From: JBHIBA01 sp046758845
GTDB taxonomy: Bacteria; UBA8248; JACPRG01; G963555815
Reading direction: 5' to 3'
DNA length: 29,449 bases
Assembly (NCBI GenBank): GCA_046758845.1
Contig: JBHIBA010000019.1
Location: 1-29,449 of the forward strand
The translations under genes and the position numbers were made by a program. This document shows positions 1 to 8,508 of this stretch, piece after piece (the stretch's first letter is position 1; each line of letters opens with the position of its first letter). The notes under the pieces are model-generated. The model ran no database searches. It was not told the origin of the DNA and saw nothing but the letters and a program-made list of their open reading frames with translations.

Positions 1-180
1 CTAGCCGCCTTTCGCCTTTACACAGCCTATACATCGCCCCAGTCTCACGCAACGGAAGAAAAGGCCCTGAGCGACGGTGCGCACTCCGAAGGCCCCGTCT
101 TCGGACGGCCAGAGCTTTCGCCGGGGACGTTTCCGCGGGACGGCTCCTCCGTACTTCAATCCCCGGACGGCCTGACCCCG

Positions 181-506
181 CTTGTCAGCAAGACCTGGCG
201 GGTTGCTTGTAAGCGAATCGACCCAGGTGGTAGTCTTTCTCAATCCTTTGCGGCACCGCCACCTGCAACACCGGCCGCGCCGCTATGGCCGAGCGCGCAC
301 CGATGGCGATCTCAGGCTGGACAACCCGGTCAGCACTCAACAGATACAATATCGTGAACGAGAAAGATTTGAAGGAAACGGCCGACAGGGAAGAGGCTTA
401 CGCGCCTCAATCGTGTCGCACTCTCGGCGACCTGAACCGGGCGAGAGAAATCGCCCGTGAAGCTCTGTCCACTGAATTGAATGAAAATGAAGGAGTTGCA
501 GAGTAA
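181..506 (+). pseudogene. tyrosine integrase, C-terminal remnant (frameshifted)
   Basis: The piece reads as the catalytic C-terminus of a phage/island-type tyrosine recombinase spread over two frames. In frame 1 (about 181-240) there is KTWRVACKRI, matching the stretch that normally precedes the HxLRRT box. After a shift near 240 the third frame carries a degenerate version of the arginine box, then MAISGW (the usual SGH box with W for H), then NRYNIV with the putative nucleophilic tyrosine at 345-347, and a stop at 504-506. The N-terminal two thirds of the protein are absent and the HxxR motif is not preserved, so it cannot be active. It lies in the same direction as selC and ends 10 bases upstream of it. 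Family assignment rests on motif order and spacing only. Confidence 0.6.
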
Positions 507-516
507 AAATTTCGGT

Positions 517-613
517 GGAAGCGCATAGGGTCCCGGTGGCCCTCCTGGACTTCAAATCCAGTGTACCGGCCTAAACCCCGGTGGGTGGGTTCGACTCCCA
601 CGCGCTTCCGCCA
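517..613 (+). tRNA. selC: tRNA-Sec (selenocysteine, anticodon TCA)
   Basis: The sequence folds as a selenocysteine tRNA. The acceptor stem has 8 pairs (517-524 with 602-609), followed by discriminator G610 and an encoded CCA at 611-613. The T arm has 5 pairs (585-589 with 597-601) around a TTCGACT loop. The anticodon stem is 545-549 with 557-561, and the loop CTTCAAA places anticodon TCA at 552-554. A long variable arm lies between 562 and 584, and the D arm is extended. The 97-nucleotide length, 8+5 acceptor/T architecture and UGA-reading anticodon are the hallmarks of bacterial SelC. The genome therefore very likely makes selenoproteins; no selA, selB or selD is present in the window. Confidence 0.95.
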
Positions 614-982
614 TTTTTGTTTTCAATCCAATGCACAGATCGAGTCAGGTGAAGGAAGGGGGCGATTCTTCGTTGCCCCCTTCAAATTGTCCGCCTTCTG
701 TCCGTGTTCTCGCCAAAATGGCCTTGGGCTCCCGCCCCGCTTTTGGAGCGACCATGAAGCTGAAGTCAGAGACGTCCTTGACGCCTTACATTTCACCTGG
801 GCCTTCATCGACGAACCGATGTTCCGCTTCTCCATTCGGCAGTCTCTCCCAGTCAAGAGCAACCGGGCCTACCCCCGTCTCCACGGTAGGAATTACGGGA
901 AATGGTGGGAGAAAGACGCAGGCGAACAGAGGAGGCCACCGATCGCAAGATTCGAATTTTTCAATTTCACTAGGAACGATCA
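614..982. other. gene-poor spacer after selC
   Basis: No convincing coding sequence lies between selC and the GT39-like gene. Open frames here overlap the tRNA or the hairpin at 655-683 and resemble no known family. Apart from the hairpin nothing else stands out; the promoter of the downstream gene could lie here but no clear -35/-10 pair was seen. Confidence 0.5.
655..683 (+). terminator. strong hairpin downstream of selC, probable terminator
   Basis: Bases 655-663 (GAAGGGGGC) pair perfectly with 675-683 (GCCCCCTTC) around an 11-base loop. The stem is nine pairs and mostly G-C. There is no U-tract right after it, only AAATTGT, so an intrinsic terminator for selC is the best reading, but a non-canonical one. 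Confidence 0.45.
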
Positions 983-2701
983 ATGAGAAAAAAACAAATG
1001 ACCTTCGCGGCACTCGGCATCATTCTTTTAGCTGCTCTATTCATGCGGACTTACCGCCTCTCGGAAAGGGGGATGATCAGTACGGATGAGGGCGCCTATT
1101 ATAACGTTGGCGGGTTTTCCGCAGCCTACCTTCGTTCGTTGGCGTCAGAGAGGCATGCAGCGGACTCATCCACTCTCCGCCGGCAAACGCTTAAAGATTA
1201 TTTTGCAAGAGAGCGTGTCCGTCCCGCCGGCCCGATTGGGACGAAGCCCGTATATACGTTTCTACTCACAATATTCTTCCTCTTAACTACGCCAACACCG
1301 TTTCACTTCCTGCTGGTTAATGCGATTCTTGGCACGTTGACGGTTTTGTTGATTTATCGGTTGGCCTACCGTATGACCAAAAATTCCTCTTATGCCGTTC
1401 TGGCAGCGCTAAGTCTAGCGCTATCCGGCTTCCACGTGATCTGGTCGCGAAGCGGTTTTCCCCACACGAGTGGAACGTTTTTCCTGACACTGGGCTGGTT
1501 ACTTTATGCGCGAGGCGTCTGGAATGACGAAAAGCCACGGGCCTTGCGGCTTTTCATGAGTGGATTGGCGCAAGGGGCTGCCTTTTCGACGCATCCCGCG
1601 TCCGGTCCCTACTTGGGAGTTTGCCTCGTGACAGAAATCTATCGAATGTTCCGGGGCCAAGAAATGCGTCGCGGGATATGTAACTTGATCCTAATAGGAG
1701 TCGGGATGATTCTCATTCCCCTTCTTGTAGAGGGGATTAGCTGGATATTGGAACGCGGACTGCTGCCGGGAGGCCGTTGGGTCTTTGGTTCGCAGCAGAG
1801 CCACTTTTACCATTTTAACCTCCTTAGACAGGGAAGTGGCGTCTTGGACTATTCGAGCATCACTTCGGGTTGGCGGCTCAGCGGTCTGGTCTGGATGCCC
1901 TTCCTCTACGGGGAGGGCGCCGTCTACACTGGATTGGCGGTTGTCGGCTGGGTTTTCACGTGGGTATTCCTCTTCCAAGAGAAAAGGGAGCAGGATTTCT
2001 TCCTCCTCGTGGCCATCATGCTTCCACTTGCTTTCTACGCGATTTCAAACACGATGCCTTTTGCCCGGAATTTGGCTTTCTTGACGCCGTTGAGCGCCCT
2101 GCTGGTCGCCCGAACACTGGAGCGCTGCTGGAATAGAATTCGCAAGCAAGCCCGGCGCTTCAGCGTCATCAGTTTATTTGTGTTTCTCCAAATCTGGCAC
2201 AGCGCCTATCTGTTCGAGGTTCAATCGGGCTACGCGCGAGCCGTGAGCTGGTTGGCAAAACACGGGGACAATCGAATCTTGCTATCGAACTTGCATTCGC
2301 TTTGGTATCCGCACGGTGTGACCATTTACGAATTCAAGCGAATTGAGAATGATGGCAGGATCGCCGCGGTGGAATGGCCACTAAATCGACCTGTCCTGAT
2401 TTCCACCGATGATAGGCCATTGTTCGCTGGGTTTGTCAAATTCAGGGATGGTCAACTTCCAAAAGAATTCACTACTTTGTTGGATACGGGGACCGAGGTT
2501 ATCCGCTTCCCGAATGGACGAGCGTTCACGGTCAAGAAGACAGAACTGATTGGCTTTGCCAGAAGAGTCGCACAAATCTCGCCATTCAACGGGGTCAATC
2601 GATGGCTGGAGGCCCACTTAGCCAGGGAGCGAGACGTTGTAGACGCAGGCTCCGTATCCCTTTATCAAGTCAAGACGTCACCGCCGAAACCGCCCGGCTA
2701 G
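983..2701 (+). CDS. GT39-like membrane glycosyltransferase (ArnT/PMT superfamily)
   Basis: This 572-residue membrane protein has an N-terminal hydrophobic segment (about residues 7-22), then STDEGAYY with the Asp-Glu pair (D35, E36) typical of the first periplasmic loop of GT-C enzymes such as PMT and ArnT. Many hydrophobic segments follow between about 90 and 400, with a soluble C-terminal third. GT39/GT83 enzymes transfer a sugar from a polyprenyl-phosphate donor onto an acceptor at the outer face of the inner membrane; donor and acceptor here are unknown. The start has AGGAAC at 972-977 ahead of ATG. It is transcribed alone, with selC upstream and convergent genes downstream. It probably decorates envelope glycan or lipid, which is inferred from context. 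Confidence 0.7.
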   Translation: MRKKQMTFAALGIILLAALFMRTYRLSERGMISTDEGAYYNVGGFSAAYLRSLASERHAADSSTLRRQTLKDYFARERVRPAGPIGTKPVYTFLLTIFFLLTTPTPFHFLLVNAILGTLTVLLIYRLAYRMTKNSSYAVLAALSLALSGFHVIWSRSGFPHTSGTFFLTLGWLLYARGVWNDEKPRALRLFMSGLAQGAAFSTHPASGPYLGVCLVTEIYRMFRGQEMRRGICNLILIGVGMILIPLLVEGISWILERGLLPGGRWVFGSQQSHFYHFNLLRQGSGVLDYSSITSGWRLSGLVWMPFLYGEGAVYTGLAVVGWVFTWVFLFQEKREQDFFLLVAIMLPLAFYAISNTMPFARNLAFLTPLSALLVARTLERCWNRIRKQARRFSVISLFVFLQIWHSAYLFEVQSGYARAVSWLAKHGDNRILLSNLHSLWYPHGVTIYEFKRIENDGRIAAVEWPLNRPVLISTDDRPLFAGFVKFRDGQLPKEFTTLLDTGTEVIRFPNGRAFTVKKTELIGFARRVAQISPFNGVNRWLEAHLARERDVVDAGSVSLYQVKTSPPKPPG

Positions 2702-2716
2702 GGACGGCGGAGAATA

Positions 2717-2753
2717 CTTCAGTTTACTGAAGAGTCTGTCTCGGGGAGAGACA
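2717..2753. terminator. tandem hairpins between convergent genes
   Basis: Two small stem-loops follow the stop of the GT39-like gene. CTTCAG at 2717-2722 pairs with CTGAAG at 2727-2732 (4-base loop), and TGTCTC at 2737-2742 pairs with GAGACA at 2748-2753 (5-base loop). They lie between convergent genes, so a bidirectional terminator is plausible, but there is no clear U-tract. Confidence 0.3.
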
Positions 2754-2854
2754 AAAGGAATGGTAATTGATACTACTGGGGCAAGAGGGTTAGTGTCGCG
2801 GCTGGTCGATCCTTAGCCCTCTGTGTCTTGGCGACCGCAGATCCACTATTACCA

Positions 2855-4075
2855 TTATCGCAGCCGGGTCGTAAAGTATTGAGTAGCCAGGGGCCTAACC
2901 ATGAACCCGGGCACTACCCGTCGCCGGTAGAGCGCCAGTCCGGTCCGAAAGATCTGATTCTTGAAACCCGACTGTTCGGCCAACTGCTTGGTCTGAATGA
3001 ATCGTTCCAGCGCCTCTTGCTCAGCGGCCACGGTGAGCGGCTCTCCTCGTTGCCGGGTCCCCTCGATCCAAGCGGCAATGCGCGCCGGGAGTTTTTCTTC
3101 TATGAACCTTTGAATCGTGCCCAATTTCAGTCCTGCGAATGCCATCGTCCCGCCCAGTACGCCCCCACAGTTAGTGATAAAGTCGGGCAGACAGAGTTTC
3201 CCCTTATGAAATAGAATCCTTTCGGCTTCCGGCGTCACCGGGCAGTTCGCCCCGGGGCTAATGATATGCGCTTGCACCCGCGGTGCATTACCGGCGTGTA
3301 TGCTCCCGCTCGTCGCACACGGGCTCAACAGATCTACTGGGAGGGCAAGCAGGTCATCCTGGCTAATGCGTTCACCCCCTTTGTACAGGTGAATCAAGCC
3401 ACTCCCCGCCTTTCGCAGCAGAGCGCCCAATTCCTTGACCTGCAGACCCTTTGGATGATAGAGCGCGCCTCGAGATGTCGAGACACCGACGACCCGCACT
3501 CCCTTCTCGGCCAGACGTTGGGCAACTGCCGCCCCGACCTTGCCGAACCCTTGAACGGCAGCGCAAAGTCCGGGCAAATCGCGGCCGAGGTGTCGTGCCG
3601 CGACCTGCGCACCCGCCACCACGGTCAGGCCGGTGTAGAATCCAGACTGTCCGCGCGTCGGCTCGCGCCGGCCTGGCCTGACTCCCGCCGAAGCCAGGAG
3701 GTGGCGAATCTCATCATCACTGGTGCCCAGGTCTGGCGTCGGTCGATAACATCCGCTTCGGATAAGGGGGGAAAGGGCGGCTACGAAGCGCCGCAAGTGT
3801 TCGAGTCGCCTCTCGGGCGCACCCTCCGGGTCTCCCAGGACACCAGCTTTTGCCCCTCCGCCGGGAAGACCGAGGAAGCCGAACTTGAGGGTCATCCGGC
3901 GCGCCAACGCACGAAGCTCGGCGAGCGAAACGTCGGGAGCCAGGCGGAGGCCCCCGTGGGAACGCCCATTGACCGTAGTATCCACGACGAGCCAGCCAAG
4001 AGGCGCACCCGTCTCGTCGGTCACTTCACAAGTGAAAGAACCGCACTGCAAAGGCGTGATCGTAGACAGACCCAC
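2855..4075 (-). CDS. Glu/Leu/Phe/Val dehydrogenase family protein (glutamate dehydrogenase-like)
   Basis: At 406 residues this is close to the usual length of NAD(P)-dependent glutamate dehydrogenases. The N-terminal substrate domain shows GRSHGGLRL (about 37-44), MTLKF (about 61-65), the lysine-bearing GGGAKAG (catalytic-type K76) and TPDLGT with D115, the equivalent of the catalytic aspartate. The C-terminal Rossmann half has the nucleotide-binding QGFGKVG at about 175-181, and the FITNCGGV segment lies near 300. The family deaminates an amino acid oxidatively to the 2-oxo acid, or runs the reverse reaction; whether glutamate is the substrate cannot be read from sequence. The start is GTG at 4075, the first available after an in-frame stop, with a poorly placed ribosome-binding site. 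A housekeeping nitrogen role is likelier than a glycan role. Confidence 0.8.
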   Translation of the reverse strand: MGLSTITPLQCGSFTCEVTDETGAPLGWLVVDTTVNGRSHGGLRLAPDVSLAELRALARRMTLKFGFLGLPGGGAKAGVLGDPEGAPERRLEHLRRFVAALSPLIRSGCYRPTPDLGTSDDEIRHLLASAGVRPGRREPTRGQSGFYTGLTVVAGAQVAARHLGRDLPGLCAAVQGFGKVGAAVAQRLAEKGVRVVGVSTSRGALYHPKGLQVKELGALLRKAGSGLIHLYKGGERISQDDLLALPVDLLSPCATSGSIHAGNAPRVQAHIISPGANCPVTPEAERILFHKGKLCLPDFITNCGGVLGGTMAFAGLKLGTIQRFIEEKLPARIAAWIEGTRQRGEPLTVAAEQEALERFIQTKQLAEQSGFKNQIFRTGLALYRRRVVPGFMVRPLATQYFTTRLR

Positions 4076-4186
4076 TTCCTCATCCCGGAGCTAGGCGAGC
4101 AAGAACACACTGCACTTATTGCACGGGTTGACCATATAGCCCCATCTCCGCGCCATCAGTGATGCTTATGTCCACCCGCTTTGGTA

Positions 4187-5125
4187 TCAGGAGCGAACGC
4201 GCTCACGACGGCTGCCATCCCGTAAAGGCACCTTTTTCTCGGCTCGAAGGGCGAGATAATAGCCGGTTCGCAGCCGCGTTGGCCAGCGCCCTAAGTTCTC
4301 AAAGCCATCAAAGATGCCCGCCATCAGGGTTTTCAGCGATGCCCAGCCGAGGCGCTCTGCAAGCGCACCCAACCAGATAGCCAGGATGCGAGGTGCGTGC
4401 ACCACGCTGGTTACATGCGTTACCACGAGCCCCAGCGCCTCAAGTTGTTGACGGGCCTCCACGCGGTTGTACGTTGCGCCAACGTAATATGGCACCAGGC
4501 CCAGGCGGTTTAACCAGACGACGGGCAGGTGGTTACGCAGCCAGACAACCGGGTTTTGGGGGTTGTCGAAGGTGATAACCAGTGTTCCGCCGGGGGCTAA
4601 GACACGTGCCAACTCCGCCAAGCTCGTGGCTATCTCCGCCTTATCTGGAAAGTGGTCGAGTGACGAGCCCGATACAACGAATTCTACGGCCTCCGACTGC
4701 AGGGGGATCTGACGCAAGTCGCCAACCATAAGCAGATACTGGGTGCTTCTCTTTGAGAGTCGCTCCTTTGCGGCCCGAACGACCGCGAAAGAACAATCCA
4801 CCCCGACGCTGCCCGGTCCGAGATCCGGCAACAGATGGTGAGGGCTCAGGGCCTCCTCGAATAAGTCCGTCTTGAGGCCACGGCCGTGTTTGTCCGAAGG
4901 CGACCAGTCCAGCAGCAGGCGTTTGTAAACCCGCTGCATATACGCCCGCCATGTGTCCATCGGGTCGCCACGACTTGTCTTTGCCAAAACCTGATCCCAA
5001 TAGTGATGGGCAAAGCGATCAGGGTGTTGAATCACGCTCAAGTCCCCAGCCGGCTTTAATGCAAGATCGTCTCGGGGCATGACCGGCTCGCGAGATCCAG
5101 AAGCGGGGCTCTTCTGGGGGCACAA
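4187..5125 (-). CDS. class I SAM-dependent methyltransferase (type 11)
   Basis: A 312-residue protein with an internal Methyltransf_11-type fold. The SAM-binding motif I region is around LGPGSVGVD (about residue 105), followed by VGDLRQIPL, then VSGSSLDHFPDK (motif IV/post-I region) and the RVLAPGGTLVIT signature at about 180-191. Proteins of this type methylate small molecules, sugars or lipid intermediates; the substrate is unknown. The start could be TTG at 5125, which has AGGGGA upstream, or ATG at 5080, which lacks a clear ribosome-binding site. It follows the FAD protein/GT2 pair on the same strand after a gap of about 270 bases, so a glycan or lipid-sugar substrate is a contextual inference. 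Confidence 0.75.
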   Translation of the reverse strand: MCPQKSPASGSREPVMPRDDLALKPAGDLSVIQHPDRFAHHYWDQVLAKTSRGDPMDTWRAYMQRVYKRLLLDWSPSDKHGRGLKTDLFEEALSPHHLLPDLGPGSVGVDCSFAVVRAAKERLSKRSTQYLLMVGDLRQIPLQSEAVEFVVSGSSLDHFPDKAEIATSLAELARVLAPGGTLVITFDNPQNPVVWLRNHLPVVWLNRLGLVPYYVGATYNRVEARQQLEALGLVVTHVTSVVHAPRILAIWLGALAERLGWASLKTLMAGIFDGFENLGRWPTRLRTGYYLALRAEKKVPLRDGSRRERVRS

Positions 5126-5159
5126 GTGATTTCCCCTGGTGGATGGTCACCATTCGAAA

Positions 5160-5226
5160 GAGGACACCTTCCGATGGTTTTTCTTGAGTTATAGGACGTC
5201 ACGATAACCAACACCTTTCTTTTCAC
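5160..5226 (-). pseudogene. N-terminal fossil of a GT2 glycosyltransferase
   Basis: On the minus strand a GTG at 5226 opens a short reading KRKVLVIVTSYNSRKTIGRC, which matches the first beta strand and the Tyr-Asn motif that begins GT2 (GT-A) glycosyltransferases. After about 20 residues the similarity stops and the frame runs into unrelated sequence just ahead of the methyltransferase. The likely history is an internal deletion that removed the rest of a GT2 gene. The match is short, so chance resemblance cannot be excluded. Confidence 0.35.
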
Positions 5227-5392
5227 ATGAAAATGCGGAAAAGTCATCAGAGAGTTAAAAAGCAAAGTAGGAATAGCAGGAATTCTTGACAAGAACGTCA
5301 GGGCCGAATGGGCCTACCTCGGATGGCACCCGTTATTGACTGAGAAGGACGAATCCGTTCAGCCCGGGATAAATCTCCCACGGTGAGGGGTT

Positions 5393-6868
5393 TCAATTTG
5401 CCACCTCTTGGACCCCCCGCGACGGTACGAGGCGATCGCACAGAGTGACATCTTTTCCCCGTCTTTCTTCGAGGTACGCCATTTCGGTGTTCACTGACCA
5501 GGCGTCATTGTTCTCCCCTAGGATGTTCCGTGCGGCATACACCCCGGTGAGCATCGAGTGGTCTTGGTTATTATAGCGGTGTAGACCGTTCCGTCCTATG
5601 GTCTGAAGGTTCGAAATCCTATCTAGATATAGGCGAAGCGTGCTTAGCCTGTCTTTATAGCCCTGATCATAGACAGGGTATGCGTTCTTCATGCGCACAA
5701 CCGTCCCGTCTTCTACCTCGCCCGGGTCGATCAAGCCGATTTGGGCGCATTCGCGAACGCCCATTTCAAACAGCCGCTCCTTCGACCACCCCCATTCTTC
5801 GTCCTTGTCCCACAGGAAGTACTCAAGCCCCAGGGACGTTCGGGAGGAGTCGGGTACCATGTCTGGACTCCAGTTCTTGTAATTCTGAATTCGTCCCACC
5901 TTCACTTGGGGCGAATGGATATAAATCCAGTTGTCCGGGAAGACCCTTTCATTTTTCAAAACCAAGACCACCGTCAGGAAGTCCCGGTGGCAAAGACCAT
6001 GTGCAGCCCGCACGACCTCGTCCGGGGGAGCCGGGTCCAGCGCTAAGATGAGGTCGCGCAGCGGCATCGTGGAGATAAAGTGGTCACCTCTCAATTCCAC
6101 CCATTCGCCCGTACTTCTCCGCCCATAGACGCATTCTACCCGGCCGCGACGATGGCGGATTCTCTCGACCCGCAAACCGCGGATCGTCTCGGTGCCCTTT
6201 CTTCTCAGCAACTCCTCGCACCGTTCCCACATCATCCCCGGTCCCAGGCGCGGGTAGTGGAACCGGTCGATGAGCGTGGAGACAATATTGCCGTCTTTCG
6301 CCGCCTCGCTCCCTAGGGCGTTCCACAGGGCGCTACCCAGAGTTAAGTTCTTGATGCGTTGCGCTGCCCAGTCAGCAGAGATTTGCGAGCACGGAATGCC
6401 CCACACTTTTTCTGTGTAGGTCCTAAAGAAGATTTGATACAAACGGAACCCGAACCGGTTAGACACCCACTGCTCGAAGCTGGTCTCTTCTCTGCCGGAG
6501 AATAGCCGAGCCTTCATGTAGCTAAGGCAAACCAGGAGCCCCTCTACCGGTCCTAACCCGGCCAACGCATTGCGCACTTTGAGCGGATAATCGAAGAAAC
6601 GTCCATTGTAGTAGATGCGCGAAAGCCGAGGGCGCAGCAGGAAGTTCCGCCCAAGGATCTCTTTCCACAAATCGTTTATCAGCGGAACCTTAGAAAAGAA
6701 CCGGTGTCCCCCAATATCGAATCGATAGCCCCCATAGCTCACTGTGCGCGCAAGCCCACCGACCTGACTATCGGCCTCAAGCACGGTTGATCGCCGACCC
6801 AACTTCGCCAGCTCATAGGCCGCGGTGAGCCCCGCCGGGCCAGCGCCAATGATGACGATGGGATTCAT
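5393..6868 (-). CDS. FAD-dependent oxidoreductase (UDP-galactopyranose mutase/protoporphyrinogen oxidase-like)
   Basis: At 491 residues it begins with a dinucleotide-binding fold: IVIIGAGPAGLTAAYEL (GxGxxG, about residues 4-20), the ribose-binding acidic residue in VLEADSQVGGLAR (about 29-41) and then FDIGGHRFF (about 51-59). The last element is seen in UDP-galactopyranose mutases and in the wider amine-oxidase-like family encoded in polysaccharide clusters. The C-terminal FAD motif is around IGRNGLHRYNNQDHSM. Such proteins use reduced FAD for sugar-ring isomerisation or for an oxidation; the reaction here is not proven. The ATG at 6868 overlaps the stop of the GT2 gene by four bases, so translation is probably coupled and the two proteins likely act on the same glycan. 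Confidence 0.75.
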   Translation of the reverse strand: MNPIVIIGAGPAGLTAAYELAKLGRRSTVLEADSQVGGLARTVSYGGYRFDIGGHRFFSKVPLINDLWKEILGRNFLLRPRLSRIYYNGRFFDYPLKVRNALAGLGPVEGLLVCLSYMKARLFSGREETSFEQWVSNRFGFRLYQIFFRTYTEKVWGIPCSQISADWAAQRIKNLTLGSALWNALGSEAAKDGNIVSTLIDRFHYPRLGPGMMWERCEELLRRKGTETIRGLRVERIRHRRGRVECVYGRRSTGEWVELRGDHFISTMPLRDLILALDPAPPDEVVRAAHGLCHRDFLTVVLVLKNERVFPDNWIYIHSPQVKVGRIQNYKNWSPDMVPDSSRTSLGLEYFLWDKDEEWGWSKERLFEMGVRECAQIGLIDPGEVEDGTVVRMKNAYPVYDQGYKDRLSTLRLYLDRISNLQTIGRNGLHRYNNQDHSMLTGVYAARNILGENNDAWSVNTEMAYLEERRGKDVTLCDRLVPSRGVQEVAN

Positions 6869-7932
6869 GGGCGTGGCTCCGGTCTTTGCCTAGAGCAAGG
6901 CGCGCCTTGTGTGTCTATCGACAAATGCGCTCCGGGGCGCCTTCCGCCGTGTGAGAGGTAGCGGGCAACGCCTATAGCGAAGGCCAGACCACTATAAAAG
7001 TAGTAAAGCCAGTGCCACGGTATGGTTCGTATAGCAAACCACAGGCCCCGCTTGCGCTGGAAGAATCGATAAAGCGATATATTGAGGGCCAAGAGCGATA
7101 AGGTCAGCAGGCCAGCCACCGGCAAGAATCCAAGCCACCACCAGGTTCCAGCCAGCGCGGCCAGGGTCCCCCAGGTGAGCGCCACACTGATGCAACTGGA
7201 GAGTCGCAAATTCAGGTCATAAATGAATCGGCGATCTCGAAGGATCAGTTCCGTCCACGGAAGGGCACGATGCAAAAAGTCGGACTTCAACAACGAGACC
7301 ACCCCCCAGTGCTTTAAATGCGTGACCTGCAATGACTTGCAAAGCCGGATCTTGTGACCCGCCTTCTTCAACCGATAGCCCAGCTCGATATCTTCGATGG
7401 AAGACTGGCGATAACCCTCATCAAACCCGCCAAGCGCCAGGAAGACCTCACGTCGGACGGCGCCGCAAGCTCCCCAAAAAGTTGACGCATCCTGGCTCGC
7501 TTTCTGGTGAACGTAGTGGTGGAGGAGGTTCTTGTACTGCGAGAGGAAATTGGTTGCCGCCGGTGAGTCATCATAGGATCCGATAAGGGCCGCGAGATCC
7601 GGGTCACGCCCAAAAGCAGTCACAATCTGTTCCGTGGCGTTTGGATAGACGGCCACGTCGGCGTCAACAAAAAATAGGACATCGCCCCGAGACGAGCGCG
7701 CGCCTAGATTCCGGGCACGGGCGGGCCCGCCAGGCACGGGTATTCTGAGCACCTTCGGACTAAATTCCTTGGCCAAATACCACGAATCGTCCGCGTCGCC
7801 ATCGACCACAACGATGATTTCACTGGGAGGATGCACAGATTCGCAAATACTCGACAGGCACCTGAGGAAGTCTCGCCCCCCATTCCGTACAGGCACGATA
7901 ACCGAGATACTCAGCTCAGAAGGGGGAGACAT
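6865..7932 (-). CDS. family 2 glycosyltransferase with C-terminal membrane segments
   Basis: This 355-residue protein opens with the GT2 fold: SISVIVPVRNGG (about 8-19), VVVDGDADDS, PARARNLGA and then FFVDADVAV, which holds the metal-binding DxD at about 91-93. An SSIEDIELGYRL motif (the ED acceptor/base region) is at about 186-197. Two to three hydrophobic segments between about 245 and 335 suggest attachment to the inner membrane. It should transfer a nucleotide-activated sugar to a lipid-linked or nascent glycan acceptor. It is the first gene of a minus-strand run and its stop overlaps the start of the FAD protein. Donor sugar unknown. Confidence 0.85.
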   Translation of the reverse strand: MSPPSELSISVIVPVRNGGRDFLRCLSSICESVHPPSEIIVVVDGDADDSWYLAKEFSPKVLRIPVPGGPARARNLGARSSRGDVLFFVDADVAVYPNATEQIVTAFGRDPDLAALIGSYDDSPAATNFLSQYKNLLHHYVHQKASQDASTFWGACGAVRREVFLALGGFDEGYRQSSIEDIELGYRLKKAGHKIRLCKSLQVTHLKHWGVVSLLKSDFLHRALPWTELILRDRRFIYDLNLRLSSCISVALTWGTLAALAGTWWWLGFLPVAGLLTLSLLALNISLYRFFQRKRGLWFAIRTIPWHWLYYFYSGLAFAIGVARYLSHGGRRPGAHLSIDTQGAPCSRQRPEPRP

Positions 7933-8508
7933 TGCAAACGGCCTTCAATCTCCATCAGCCACCCTGGATTTAGGTCCCATCCAAGGTTTTCCCCGGATAC
8001 GCGCTGTCAAGTCGCGCTGACATGCATTGCCTATCGGAAACGGGTCAAATTCTATCACAGGCCCCTGGCGCCATGCAAAGTCTTTTCTCCGACCGGTGAT
8101 GTGCCGTTTTTTGTGTAGAAAGGGGATCCGGGCAAAAAAGAGGGTGTACTCTTCGCCGACATTCTGGGGCGGATAAACCGGTCGCGCCCAGTGCCTGTCT
8201 GACTGCTCTGAGCGCAGTTCAGCACAAAGGGAGAGGGCGAATCCTGTTTTCTCCCAGGTTCATCTGTTGCGAAGGCTCGTTCGAATCCAAGGTTGCAAGG
8301 TCTTCCCATCGCAGATACCGCTCAAATCTCGGTTCAATCGGCCCAAAAAGCCGTTGACACGCTCAGTCGAAGGGGAGTCTAATGAACCTGAAGGCCACCA
8401 GTAGGCAGGAACAGCTCGTTCCCAGTTTGAAATGGGATATTCCGGTCACCATCAACCATGGGTGCCTTTTGGCAGGAACCGCATCCGACAACCAAGAGGA
8501 AGTTTATC
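7933..8508. other. divergent intergenic region
   Basis: About 575 bases separate the minus-strand GT2 from the plus-strand ester cyclase. No open frame here looks like a gene. It should contain promoters in both directions; only the plus-strand candidate at 8354-8383 is convincing. Confidence 0.5.
8354..8383 (+). promoter_or_regulatory. sigma70-type promoter candidate for the ester-cyclase gene
   Basis: TTGACA at 8354-8359 is a perfect -35 hexamer and TCTAAT at 8378-8383 matches five of six bases of the -10 hexamer, with an 18-base spacer. Transcription would start near 8390 and give a leader of about 120 bases before the ATG at 8509. Confidence 0.45.

Noticed and set aside
561..1089. Two overlapping plus-strand frames after the tRNA.
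   Set aside because: They run through selC or the hairpin and into the GT39-like gene in the wrong frame; no family resemblance.
3266..4162. A 298-codon plus-strand open frame opposite the dehydrogenase gene.
   Set aside because: It is the antisense of a clearly recognisable Glu/Leu/Phe/Val dehydrogenase and its translation is low-complexity and matches nothing.
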